From NCBI GenBank assembly GCA_041741415.1, contig JBGSKC010000080.1, forward strand, positions 62,001 through 126,000: 64,000 nt of DNA, given 5' to 3'. Position 1 is the first letter of the stretch. Each line of letters begins with the position of its first letter. Positions 1-7,445 of this stretch are shown here, in pieces. A program made the translations under genes and the position numbers. This stretch comes from JANQTF01 sp041741415. GTDB taxonomy: Bacteria > Bacteroidota > Bacteroidia > J057. The notes under the pieces were generated by a model. That model was not told where the DNA came from. It made no database searches and saw only the letters and a list, made by a program, of their open reading frames with translations.

Positions 1-182
1 GAGCCAACGTTAATAAAGCAGCCACCTTCTTTTTTAGGCATCAAGGCACAATGGAAGGTTATGGAATGGTTCAGGGTGCAAATGACCCGCTTGTTTCCAT
101 CTGCCGCGAATTGCTCCACTGCGACTGCATCCAGCACAAAATAGTGCATGCCGCTGTCAAATTTTTCCAGGCGATACTCCAT
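1..182 (-). CDS. DUF1905/YdeI-like protein, 5' part only
   Basis: Partial gene running off the left edge; 60 residues are visible, beginning with ATG at 182. The visible part has the look of the small beta-barrel DUF1905 domain that precedes an OmdA/YdeI segment: an N-terminal strand (MEYRLEKF), then HYFVL, a GNKRVICTLN strand and FHCALMPKKEGGCFIN. The function of this family is not established; members are small cytosolic proteins. No ATG lies further upstream in frame before a stop, so 182 is the only reasonable start. It is divergent from the MksE-like gene, with a 144-base AT-rich gap between them. The family call is from memory of the motif pattern, and the missing C-terminal part could change it. 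Confidence 0.6.
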   Translation of the reverse strand, partial: MEYRLEKFDSGMHYFVLDAVAVEQFAADGNKRVICTLNHSITFHCALMPKKEGGCFINVG

Positions 183-284
183 GCTCCGGTCAAAAAAGAA
201 AAGCTGGCAGCAAATAATCTCCTCAATGATAATGCTATTCTCCCGAAACCCGCTCGGACCATAAAAAAAGCAAACTGAAATTGG

Positions 285-304
285 AATTAGCAAAAAAGCT
301 AATT
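285..304. repeat. Short perfect inverted repeat in divergent gap
   Basis: AATTAGC (285-291), a loop of six A, and GCTAATT (298-304) form a 7-bp perfect palindrome, 22 bases before the first ATG of the MksE-like gene. It lies in the AT-rich stretch 183-326 between two divergent genes, where promoters for both must sit. It could be an operator or a chance palindrome; no clear TAnnTTTG promoter element was found beside it. Confidence 0.3.
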
Positions 305-326
305 ATAATTGCACAAACGCTTTGCC

Positions 327-884
327 ATGCGCATCCCTCCTCAAACATCGGACATATTTACCTTTCTCGCCCGCGGGCATTTCATCAGCCTCAACAGCCA
401 TGACCCCAGCCAAATCCAGCTGTATGAGGTCATTGACCAGCACGAGACTGATCTGAGAGCCTATTTTTCCGCCATCGATCTCCACCTTCACCGGGGGCCG
501 GGGTATTTCTATTTTTCCAAGCCAGAGAGCTCATTCCCGCTGGAGGAGCGAATGGAAAAAGTGCTGCGGCAGCTCGATCTCCTCGGCTTCCTGCTCACCT
601 ATCACCCCGGGTTTCGGCCAGGGCTGGTGATCTCCCAGGAAGAGGTGTGGGCGCAGTGCAAACGCAGACCTGAACTCATGCTTCGCCTGGAAAAACTCCC
701 TGGCCGGGGCGCTCAACTCGCTGCCGAAGACAAACTTAAGCAGCTTTTTCGCCTCCTCGAACGTGATACCTTCCTGGAATCAGACGGCGAAGGCCGCTTT
801 CGCGTGCTGGCAGCCTTCGACTACCTCCTCCAACTCCTCGACCGCGTTGACCTCCAAATAGACAACCATGCAATTCGCTCCTGA
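327..884 (+). CDS. MukE/MksE/JetB-like condensin accessory protein
   Basis: Protein of 185 residues resembling the winged-helix MukE/MksE/JetB subunit that, in MukBEF, MksBEF and Wadjet complexes, binds the kleisin and the SMC-like ATPase. Visible family features are a segment reading LYEVIDQHETDLRAYFSAI followed by GYFYF, which matches the usual helix-then-strand of MksE (a short helix ending in DYFA, then a GYAFL-type strand), and a following helical region with alternating Leu. A TTG codon at 309 is also in frame, but the ATG at 327 is preferred. The gene overlaps the next one by 17 bases, so the two are almost certainly cotranslated. No MukF/MksF/JetA kleisin lies next to it, which is unusual. 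The assignment is by eye; a structural search would be needed to confirm the fold. Confidence 0.6.
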   Translation: MRIPPQTSDIFTFLARGHFISLNSHDPSQIQLYEVIDQHETDLRAYFSAIDLHLHRGPGYFYFSKPESSFPLEERMEKVLRQLDLLGFLLTYHPGFRPGLVISQEEVWAQCKRRPELMLRLEKLPGRGAQLAAEDKLKQLFRLLERDTFLESDGEGRFRVLAAFDYLLQLLDRVDLQIDNHAIRS

Positions 885-3738
885 CTCCTCCTTGCACCGC
901 TGGTCGGTCCGGCGGGCCCTTCTCCTGGGCTTCGGGGCCAGCCAACCCCTCTCCTTCGACCTCCAGTCACCCGTTCTATTCTCCGGACCTGCGGGAATGG
1001 GTAAAGAGACGCTCGCTTCCCTCCTCACCCAGTGGTATCACCCCCACCCTGGCCCGTGGGAAGCTGCTTCAGAACCCTCTTTTCTTGTTTATGAGTGGAA
1101 AACGGGCAAACAGGCTTTCTGCTCCTTCCATTCGGTAGAAAAACAAGGCTGGCAGGCTTTCGTTGTGGAAGGCCCGCTGCATCCTTCCTGGGAGCAGGAA
1201 ACAACCGTAAGCACCCTCGCCGGATGGCGAACCCTGCTCCTTGCCGAGGGAAAAGGGGCAGGCCAATTGCTTCCTACCCCTGAGTCCTGGCTCCAATGGC
1301 TGTGCGGGGAGGGCAAACCGGCCAAAGGAAAGCAACGGGATCGCCAGCCTCCCTCACCAGCTCTGGACCTGCACTGGTTGCGTGCCCTGCGGTTTCGGCC
1401 CAACCCCGACCCGCGTGACTGGAACCTGTGGCTCAGCCGCGAAATCAAGGCCATATGGAGCTTGCCGCACAGCATCGCGGAAGCGGCAGAAAGCTACCTC
1501 CCCACCCGCAAAGGCCTGCTGCGCCTGGAACACGAAGCGTCAAATCTCGCCAGCATTCGCCAGGCCATGGCTGCCAACCAGCACCTGGCACAGGAACGGG
1601 AGCTTCTCCTAGCCCATTGGCCGGCTGTCGCAGCTCTTCACCTGCGACAGCAGCACGAGCTGAACCGGCAACTGCAACTTTGTCACCAACCCTCCGCTCA
1701 GGTGGCCCTTCATGAGCGACTTGCCCTCCGGCTTGGTTGGCTGGAATGGTCGCTGAGCCAGGAGCACGCGATGCAGACCGCCACCGCTGTGGCCGGGCCC
1801 AGGGACTGGTGGGAAGCCCGGAAACTGCTTCAGGGCGAACTCGACCTGTGCCGAAACCAACTCGATAACCTCTTGCTTACCGCTTTCCAGAGCTTGCCCA
1901 AAAGCAGCGGGGAGGAGGAAGAAATTATTGTTAACCTCGAACTTCTCGAAGCGCAAAAGCCTGATAAATGGAAGGAACTGGAAGCGGCCAAATGGCAGTT
2001 GGAATGGCTGCGCAGGGAAAAGGAGACTGAAAGCAGCCGGCTCACCTCCAGCCAGGAAGCCCACTGGGAGCAACTGCAGGCCACCCGTGTGCAACTGGAA
2101 GCGGCAGTTCACGAACTGGAAGCCGAGTCCCGGCGACCGCCCAACACCCTGCGCCACTGGCTGGACAAGCACGTTCCCGACTGGACCCTTGGCCCCGGAA
2201 AATTACTTTCTCCTGATGTGCTCCAAAGCCGGGGCATGTTCCCGCAATTAGAGCGGATCAACGACCTCTTTTTCGGCATTCGCCTGCACCTTGACGATCT
2301 CACGGAACCACAGCTGGCCAATACACCCAGCCTGGCAGAGGCAGAAACCAGGCTGGAAGCCCTGCGGAAGGAAATCGCAGCTTTTCATGTTCGCTGTCAG
2401 CACGAAGAAAAGCTGCTTCAAACCAGGTACCGGCAGAAGACCCGCCCATTGCAGGTAGCCATCCAACAGGCTGAATACAACCTTCAGCAGCACGAACGCA
2501 CCATCGCAGCCTTGCAAGCGCGCCTTCGCCGGCTGCAAGCCGGGCAGCAGCAAGCCCGGGAAAGGCACCTGCTCGATGTCCGCTTTCAGGCTGAAGAGCT
2601 GCAGGCCCACCTGGAAGGCCTTCGGTCGGAGTTGCAGCTTCTCGATCAAAGCTGGGAAGCCTGGATTGCCACGGAAGAAACACAGGGCGATGCATGGCCC
2701 AGCCGTCACCATCTCCGCGACCAATGGCGCGAAGCCTATCTGCACAGCCAGCAGCGCCTCGACGAAACGAAGCAGAAGGCGGAAGTCAGGCAGGCAGAGT
2801 TGGAAACCCAGCTCGCCGAATGGAAGGCCCTCGATCAGTACCTCCAGGTTTGGATGCGGCAGGGCATACTCCCAACACCACGGCCCGGCAAAGAGCCAAA
2901 GGCTCTTTCACTTATGGATCCTGATGTGTGGATTAAGCGCTTTCAGGTGCTAATTCAGGAGGAAAAAAGCGCCTCCCTGGCATGGAGCCTGTGCGAGCAG
3001 CAGCAGCCATGGCTCAAGCTGGCGGAAGGCCGGCTGGAAGATGAGCTTGACCTCCGTGAGCCGGAGGCCCTGGCCCAGGCCCGCAGTGAGCTCGCTGAGG
3101 ACTGGCTGCCGCGCCTCCTGGCCCTCCAGAGCGAATGCCAGGACGCCTTGCAAGGGCTCATGGCGATTGAAACAGGCTGGCGAAAGTGGGACAGCACCTT
3201 CGAAGCAATGACCAAAGGAACCGAATGGCAGGGCTTGTCCCCACAGGCTTCAATCCGGGATAGCAAGCTGGTGAGAGCATTGGAAGCCATTTTGCAATTT
3301 TGTTATGACAACAATGGAGTCATGCAGGGGGTGGGCTTGTTCAGCACCCGGCAGCCTAAACAACTCGGCACCCAAACTCTGAGCCTTCTCGACAACCTGG
3401 GCCAGGCCTGGCAGGAATGGATGGCGGGCAAGGATTCACTTTCATTGGGCCAAGGCCTGATGGCCTTGGCCAGCCCCCGCCCCGACCTCGCTGCCCTGCA
3501 CGGATGCCTGCATCTCGCCTACCTGATGACGGCTTCTCCTGTTCTGCCTGGGCCTGTTCTGCTTCCCTCCGCCGATCAGGTACCACATCGCCTGTTTGAG
3601 AACCTGACTCAGCAACCTTGCCTCGTTGCCCAAAGTGTGTGGCCATTGCCCGTAACCGGGCAGCATGTTTGGGTGGCCGCAGAGAAAGGAAAGGCTCGCT
3701 GGGAAGCACTGCCATTTGCCGTGGCCGCAGGTGGATGA
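868..3738 (+). CDS. SMC-like (MukB/MksB/JetC-type) coiled-coil protein with degenerate ATPase motifs
   Basis: 956-residue protein with the layout of an SMC-like ATPase: N-terminal head with a strand pattern typical of MksB/JetC and a P-loop-like GPAGMGKET at residues 40-48, long Glu/Gln/Arg/Leu-rich coiled coils (about 220-430 and 480-830), a central non-coiled piece around 425-480 (WLDKHVPDW, LFFGIRLHLDDL) resembling the hinge-equivalent of DUF3584/SbcC-like ATPases, and a C-terminal head. All ATPase motifs depart from consensus: the Walker A Ser/Thr after Lys46 is Glu, the signature reads LSLGQ (858-862), and the expected Walker B VLLDEAD reads VLLPSAD (897-903), losing both acidic catalytic residues. 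It therefore looks like a pseudo-ATPase, or one that has diverged beyond recognition by eye. Its start lies inside the MksE-like gene; an ankyrin gene follows 42 bases downstream. Partner kleisin not found. Confidence 0.7.
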   Translation: MQFAPDSSLHRWSVRRALLLGFGASQPLSFDLQSPVLFSGPAGMGKETLASLLTQWYHPHPGPWEAASEPSFLVYEWKTGKQAFCSFHSVEKQGWQAFVVEGPLHPSWEQETTVSTLAGWRTLLLAEGKGAGQLLPTPESWLQWLCGEGKPAKGKQRDRQPPSPALDLHWLRALRFRPNPDPRDWNLWLSREIKAIWSLPHSIAEAAESYLPTRKGLLRLEHEASNLASIRQAMAANQHLAQERELLLAHWPAVAALHLRQQHELNRQLQLCHQPSAQVALHERLALRLGWLEWSLSQEHAMQTATAVAGPRDWWEARKLLQGELDLCRNQLDNLLLTAFQSLPKSSGEEEEIIVNLELLEAQKPDKWKELEAAKWQLEWLRREKETESSRLTSSQEAHWEQLQATRVQLEAAVHELEAESRRPPNTLRHWLDKHVPDWTLGPGKLLSPDVLQSRGMFPQLERINDLFFGIRLHLDDLTEPQLANTPSLAEAETRLEALRKEIAAFHVRCQHEEKLLQTRYRQKTRPLQVAIQQAEYNLQQHERTIAALQARLRRLQAGQQQARERHLLDVRFQAEELQAHLEGLRSELQLLDQSWEAWIATEETQGDAWPSRHHLRDQWREAYLHSQQRLDETKQKAEVRQAELETQLAEWKALDQYLQVWMRQGILPTPRPGKEPKALSLMDPDVWIKRFQVLIQEEKSASLAWSLCEQQQPWLKLAEGRLEDELDLREPEALAQARSELAEDWLPRLLALQSECQDALQGLMAIETGWRKWDSTFEAMTKGTEWQGLSPQASIRDSKLVRALEAILQFCYDNNGVMQGVGLFSTRQPKQLGTQTLSLLDNLGQAWQEWMAGKDSLSLGQGLMALASPRPDLAALHGCLHLAYLMTASPVLPGPVLLPSADQVPHRLFENLTQQPCLVAQSVWPLPVTGQHVWVAAEKGKARWEALPFAVAAGG

Positions 3739-3780
3739 AGGGGAAAATTCGTACCTTCAGACTTGAATTGTCAATGAGTC

Positions 3781-4944
3781 ATGTCCTTTTCTTCCCTCAT
3801 TCAGTCGTGGTTTTCCACCTGGAAGCTTCGCCGCCAGGTGGGAAGCCTGGATGAGCGTGGGTTGATCAAGGCTGTGGAGCAGGGCTTTCTTCCAGCGGTT
3901 GGAGCTCTGGTGAAGCGCGGCATTTCTCCTGATGCAAAATCAGGAAGTGGCCGCCCGGCATTGAACGTGGCTGTCAGGGAGGGAAACCTAGCTGCAGTTT
4001 CAAAACTGCTGGCTCTTGGCGCCAACCCCGACAATACCGACCGCGAAGGGAATACAGCCACCATGGAGGCTGTCCGGAGTGGAGACAAGCACATTCTCCA
4101 TTGCCTGCTCGAAAAAAAACCTGAGTTAAACCGTCGAAATCAGCTGGGAAAAACGGCCCTCCTGCTTGCTGTAGAAGAAGGAAACACCACGTTTGTCCGG
4201 ATGCTCCTTGGCGATCATGCAGAAGTGGATCTGGCTGATCAACAGGGAACAACACCCTTGCTGGCTGCAGTGAAAGATGCGAAACTGGGCATGGTCAAAA
4301 GCCTGCTTGAAGCGGGGGCCAATCCAGAGCAAAAAGATCTCGCTGGCAGGTCGGCACTGGATCTGCCGCTGGCTTCGCCACGCATTCAGAAACTGCTCGA
4401 AGAAGCCGCGGGAAATGGCATCAGCTCTGCCACCTCACTCCCTGCTCCCGGAGCGGATACCCTTTGGCAGTCAGCGATTGACGTGGCGAATACCTGGCTT
4501 GGATCAGAGCGAGGTGCGGAGCTAGCTCAAAAGGGCCAGACATTGATCCAATTGTGGCAGGAGCAGCTCGGCTTGAAAGAAGGCTCGCCCGGTACGGAGC
4601 TTTTTCAGAGCGGAGCCAGCGTGCTGGTTCTGCTGATGCAGGAAGTTCAGCGGGGATTGAAGCGAAAAGAGCCTCAAAAAAATGACGAAGCTGCAACCTG
4701 GGCTGGGCTGGAGCAATTGGTTGGCAGCCTGGCCAGCCAGCTTCCGCAGCCCGCTCAAACGGGGCCATCGCAGCATCTTCACATTCATTTACCCCCCCTT
4801 ACCAAGGAACAGCAAAGCTCTGTTCTCAAGGGCATCCAGCAGGCGATGAGCCTCGGGGCAGATCAAGTCGCCCATCTTCTTCAATTGCTGCTGCGCCCCT
4901 CGCCCGGCGTTGCCTCTCCCGCCAGTGAAGACCGTGAAGGCTAA
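3781..4944 (+). CDS. Ankyrin-repeat protein in the condensin-like operon
   Basis: 387-residue protein without a convincing signal peptide. Residues about 25-209 form roughly five ankyrin repeats, seen as recurring G-x-TAL/TPL, LL-x-x-GA-x-x-(D/N) patterns (for example VSKLLALGANPD and VKSLLEAGANPE). Residues 210-387 are a different, Leu/Gln-rich helical region ending in a low-complexity tail; I do not recognise it. Ankyrin repeats bind proteins, so it probably recruits a partner. The gene follows the SMC-like gene by 42 bases on the same strand with no terminator visible, suggesting one operon of three genes. Its C-terminal half could be a lineage-specific replacement for a missing condensin subunit, but nothing in the sequence proves that. 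The downstream GNAT gene is convergent. Confidence 0.8.
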   Translation: MSFSSLIQSWFSTWKLRRQVGSLDERGLIKAVEQGFLPAVGALVKRGISPDAKSGSGRPALNVAVREGNLAAVSKLLALGANPDNTDREGNTATMEAVRSGDKHILHCLLEKKPELNRRNQLGKTALLLAVEEGNTTFVRMLLGDHAEVDLADQQGTTPLLAAVKDAKLGMVKSLLEAGANPEQKDLAGRSALDLPLASPRIQKLLEEAAGNGISSATSLPAPGADTLWQSAIDVANTWLGSERGAELAQKGQTLIQLWQEQLGLKEGSPGTELFQSGASVLVLLMQEVQRGLKRKEPQKNDEAATWAGLEQLVGSLASQLPQPAQTGPSQHLHIHLPPLTKEQQSSVLKGIQQAMSLGADQVAHLLQLLLRPSPGVASPASEDREG

Positions 4945-4959
4945 CACGACAGCGTCAGG

Positions 4960-5526
4960 TTACTCAACTTGTTCGTTTCCTTTCTGCTTCCATTCTTCTT
5001 CGAGCATTCCGTAAACAAACTCATCGTCCCAGCACTGCTCGGCTTCGTTCCAGAATTGCTTCCTCAGGCGGCCCTCCTGCTGGAAACCCAACTTTGAAAT
5101 GAGCCCCACAGAGGCCAGATTGCGCTCGTCGATGTTGGCGATTGCTTTATGAATGTTGCCTTCGCCAAATAAAAAATCGAGGAAGAGGATCATGGTTTCA
5201 TAACCGAAACCCTGCCGTTGGAAGTCGGGAGCCAGGGTAAGACCCAACTTGATCAGGCGTGGTGCCTCCGACGAAAACTTCACGGCACAATCACCAATCA
5301 GGCGACCTGAGGCTATTTCCTCCACGCCCAGTTGCTGCCACTGGCCCGTGCCACGAAAATCGAGTGGCATGTGTTTGCGCAGAAATTGACGGGCGGCAGT
5401 CTCATCAAATGGACCGAATCCTTGCCAGCGACATACTTCCGGGTTGCTGCGGTAAGCCAGAAAATCTTCGAGATCATCTGTGCGCAATAGCCTGATCTGA
5501 ATGCGTTGACCCACGAGGGGAAGCAT
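4960..5526 (-). CDS. GNAT-family N-acetyltransferase (RimJ/RimL-like)
   Basis: 188-residue cytosolic acetyltransferase of the GNAT fold, transferring acetyl from acetyl-CoA to an amino group; the substrate cannot be told from sequence. The N-terminus (IRLLRTDDLEDFLAYRSNPEV) is typical of the RimJ/RimL-type branch (Acetyltransf_3), the acetyl-CoA-binding motif A is the GLTLAPDFQRQGFGYE stretch, with the Q-R-Q-G-F-G core, and the later NLASVGLISKLGF segment is motif B. Translation may start at a TTG two codons earlier (5532), but the ATG at 5526 is chosen. It is convergent with the ankyrin gene (16-base gap) and sits upstream of an acyltransferase gene on the same strand, from which it is separated by about 150 bases. 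Confidence 0.85.
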   Translation of the reverse strand: MLPLVGQRIQIRLLRTDDLEDFLAYRSNPEVCRWQGFGPFDETAARQFLRKHMPLDFRGTGQWQQLGVEEIASGRLIGDCAVKFSSEAPRLIKLGLTLAPDFQRQGFGYETMILFLDFLFGEGNIHKAIANIDERNLASVGLISKLGFQQEGRLRKQFWNEAEQCWDDEFVYGMLEEEWKQKGNEQVE

Positions 5527-5677
5527 AATCAAAGGTTAAGATGAGGAAGCTTTGGCAGGATAAGCTGTCAGTTCTGTTATCGGGAGGAAAATACAAGCAT
5601 TCGCTGCTTAATTCTACGACCAACCAAGCGATACAACATAATCTTTATAATTTTAAAACTCCCTGACTGTGAAAAGG

Positions 5678-6220
5678 TTACAAAACTCCGTGTTCGGGAT
5701 GATACCCTTTAAAGGGGCGAAACCAATCACGGATGGCCTTCATGTCTGCCTCAGGATCGCTGCCAGGGAAAAAAGGTTCATCGAACACGACCTGCTTGCG
5801 GCTGTAGTCGAAAGCCACCCGAATAATGGGCACCCCAGCCCCCCTGGCGATATAGTAATAGCCCGTTTTGAACTGGGTTCCTTGCTTACGGGTCCCTTCC
5901 GGGGCGATGCCGATGGCGAATTCGTCTTTGCTTTCAAAAATATCGACCACTGCCTCCACGAGGTTTTGGTTCTCCTTTCGGTTGACCGGATACCCCCCAA
6001 GGGCGTAAAAAATCCAGCCAAAGGGTGGCTTGAACAGGGAGGATTTGCCGAGAAATTTGGCAGGTAGCTGCCAGGTAGCCCGCACGGCAAGGCCCAGGAA
6101 AAAGTCCCAGTTGCTGGTATGCGGTGCAATGGCAAGAACATATTTCGGCAGAGAGGGGCGTTTTCCCACCATTTTCCACCCAAGCAGCCGCAGATAGAGG
6201 GTTCCAAGGAATTGTGACAT
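5678..6220 (-). CDS. 1-acyl-sn-glycerol-3-phosphate acyltransferase-like (PlsC family)
   Basis: 180-residue acyltransferase of the PlsC/LPLAT family. The catalytic HX4D motif is present as HTSNWD, and motif III as PEGTRK; the sequence between them includes a predicted hydrophobic, membrane-associating segment near the N-terminus. Members esterify lysophospholipids at the inner membrane; this small subtype is common in Bacteroidota and may act on other acyl acceptors. The longer frame begins with a GTG at 6253; the ATG at 6220 (MSQFLGTLYLRLLG) gives a more natural N-terminus and is preferred. It follows the flavoprotein gene on the same strand (48-base gap) and may be cotranscribed with it, though the two functions are unrelated. 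Confidence 0.8.
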   Translation of the reverse strand: MSQFLGTLYLRLLGWKMVGKRPSLPKYVLAIAPHTSNWDFFLGLAVRATWQLPAKFLGKSSLFKPPFGWIFYALGGYPVNRKENQNLVEAVVDIFESKDEFAIGIAPEGTRKQGTQFKTGYYYIARGAGVPIIRVAFDYSRKQVVFDEPFFPGSDPEADMKAIRDWFRPFKGYHPEHGVL

Positions 6221-6268
6221 AAGACAGAAAGGTAAAAAAAAGGAAAATGTCACGAAACTTTATTTCGC

Positions 6269-7144
6269 CTACTCCACCAGCAGCACCTGCCAGGCACCGG
6301 CGATGTCGCCAGCCTGAATTTTTTCCCGGGCATACGCATGGAGCTGACGCTCCTGGTCTTGCTGGTTACCTGCCAGAATGTCCATGACCCTCGGATCGTG
6401 GTGAATTTCCAGCCCAATCCCGGGCACCGAGAGCACCCCGGCCAATTGCGCAAGCTCGTTACCAGTGAGAACAGCTGAGTGCCGGATATGCGCAGGCAGA
6501 CCGTCGAACCCAATGCAGATGTCTTCAAACGGCCTTACTACCGTGAAAACGGCTTCGCCGCTGGCGCGGCCATAAAAAGCACGGCCCATACGGCCCACGA
6601 GGTCAATTTTGTGAGGATCGATCCGCCCCTGGGCGTCGAGCACCTGCTCGGCCACATGAATCCGGAGGATTTCACAGATGATCAGGTGGCCCGCCCCGCC
6701 GCCTGTCCCAAGCGGAAGAATGTCATTGACTTTGCATTCCATTTGCACCGGCGATTCTTTCACCCGAAAGGGCTTCACAAGGTCGGAAGGAAGGGGCGTG
6801 AGGCCAGCCTTGTCAAACTCCGATACCGCAGGCGGGTAGTCCACGCTGGCGAGGCTCATTTGGTGAACAATCTTATGGCTCACCACATTCACCACCACCT
6901 CACGGGTGGTTTCCACATTCTGGAGGGTGTCTTTGGTCGAATTTCCCCGCACCCGCCGATTAGACGAAAACACCAGGATCGGCGGATTGGAGCTAAAGAC
7001 ATTGAAAAAGGAGTAGGGGGCCAGGTTGGGAATGCCTTCAGGCGAGATCGTACTGGCAAAAGCAATGGGCCGCGGGGCAACCGCACTTACGAGCACCTGG
7101 TGCAAATCGGGAATCGGGGTGGAGGCAGGATCTATGGTGCGCAT
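6269..7144 (-). CDS. Flavin-reductase-like (FMN-binding split-barrel) flavoprotein
   Basis: 291-residue protein of the flavin reductase-like split-barrel family (COG1853 type), binding FMN and acting as a reductase or oxygenase component. Typical family features are the opening VLVSAVAPRPIAFASTISPEG, the APYSFFNVFSSNPPILVFS strand, and the STKDTLQN motif; the C-terminal third has an extra helical region seen in longer members. Substrate unknown. The frame extends upstream to 7534, but that extension contains no convincing protein and lies over the divergent promoter region, so ATG 7144 is taken. A decayed copy of the first codons of a related gene lies at 11638-11685. It is divergent from the arabinofuranosidase gene. 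Confidence 0.85.
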   Translation of the reverse strand: MRTIDPASTPIPDLHQVLVSAVAPRPIAFASTISPEGIPNLAPYSFFNVFSSNPPILVFSSNRRVRGNSTKDTLQNVETTREVVVNVVSHKIVHQMSLASVDYPPAVSEFDKAGLTPLPSDLVKPFRVKESPVQMECKVNDILPLGTGGGAGHLIICEILRIHVAEQVLDAQGRIDPHKIDLVGRMGRAFYGRASGEAVFTVVRPFEDICIGFDGLPAHIRHSAVLTGNELAQLAGVLSVPGIGLEIHHDPRVMDILAGNQQDQERQLHAYAREKIQAGDIAGAWQVLLVE

Positions 7145-7445
7145 CTTAGATCTGGGCTGAAAGTATGGGAAAAACAGCCTGAAGATACACCGACCCGGGT
7201 TCAGAACATGATGGGAAATCGAAGAAGGGCCAGATTTCTTCTCCCTTCCTTGCCATAGATTCAAGCGGTTTTTTGTGAAAAAACACCCCTTCAAAGCCAC
7301 AACATTGAGCCCAAACAGCCTCTTTCCCATTCCATCCACCCGTTTTACGCATCTGTCCACCTCCCAAAAAAGCTGTGGTCGCATCTTAGGCATGCCAACG
7401 ACTACTCTTTGGCTCCGACTATCACGACTAATCGCGAACTGCAAG
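7145..7445. other. Divergent intergenic region, flavoprotein/GH51
   Basis: 301 bases between two divergently transcribed genes. It must hold both promoters, but no clean TTG/TAnnTTTG pair was found. A 7-bp hairpin with a 3-base loop (GTTTTTT at 7268-7274, AAAAAAC at 7278-7284) is visible. The first part next to the flavoprotein start (about 7145-7245) is similar to the stretch at 11686-11790, which is a duplicate of this gene's upstream region. Confidence 0.4.

Noticed and set aside
51..278. 75-residue plus-strand frame at the left edge
   Set aside because: It lies opposite a DUF1905-like coding frame on the minus strand that shows conserved motifs, so it is a shadow.
327..4944. Complete Wadjet (JetABCD) or MksBEF system
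   Set aside because: Only the E/B-like and SMC-like parts are present; no JetA/MksF kleisin and no JetD/Toprim nuclease can be seen within or beside the cassette.
7268..7284. Hairpin with T and A runs in the 7145-7445 gap
   Set aside because: Only 7 bp with an A/T-only stem core and lying between divergent genes, where a terminator has no obvious job.
7275..7445. N-terminal extension of the GH51 gene
   Set aside because: The extension precedes a perfect signal peptide start at 7446 and has no signal or domain of its own.
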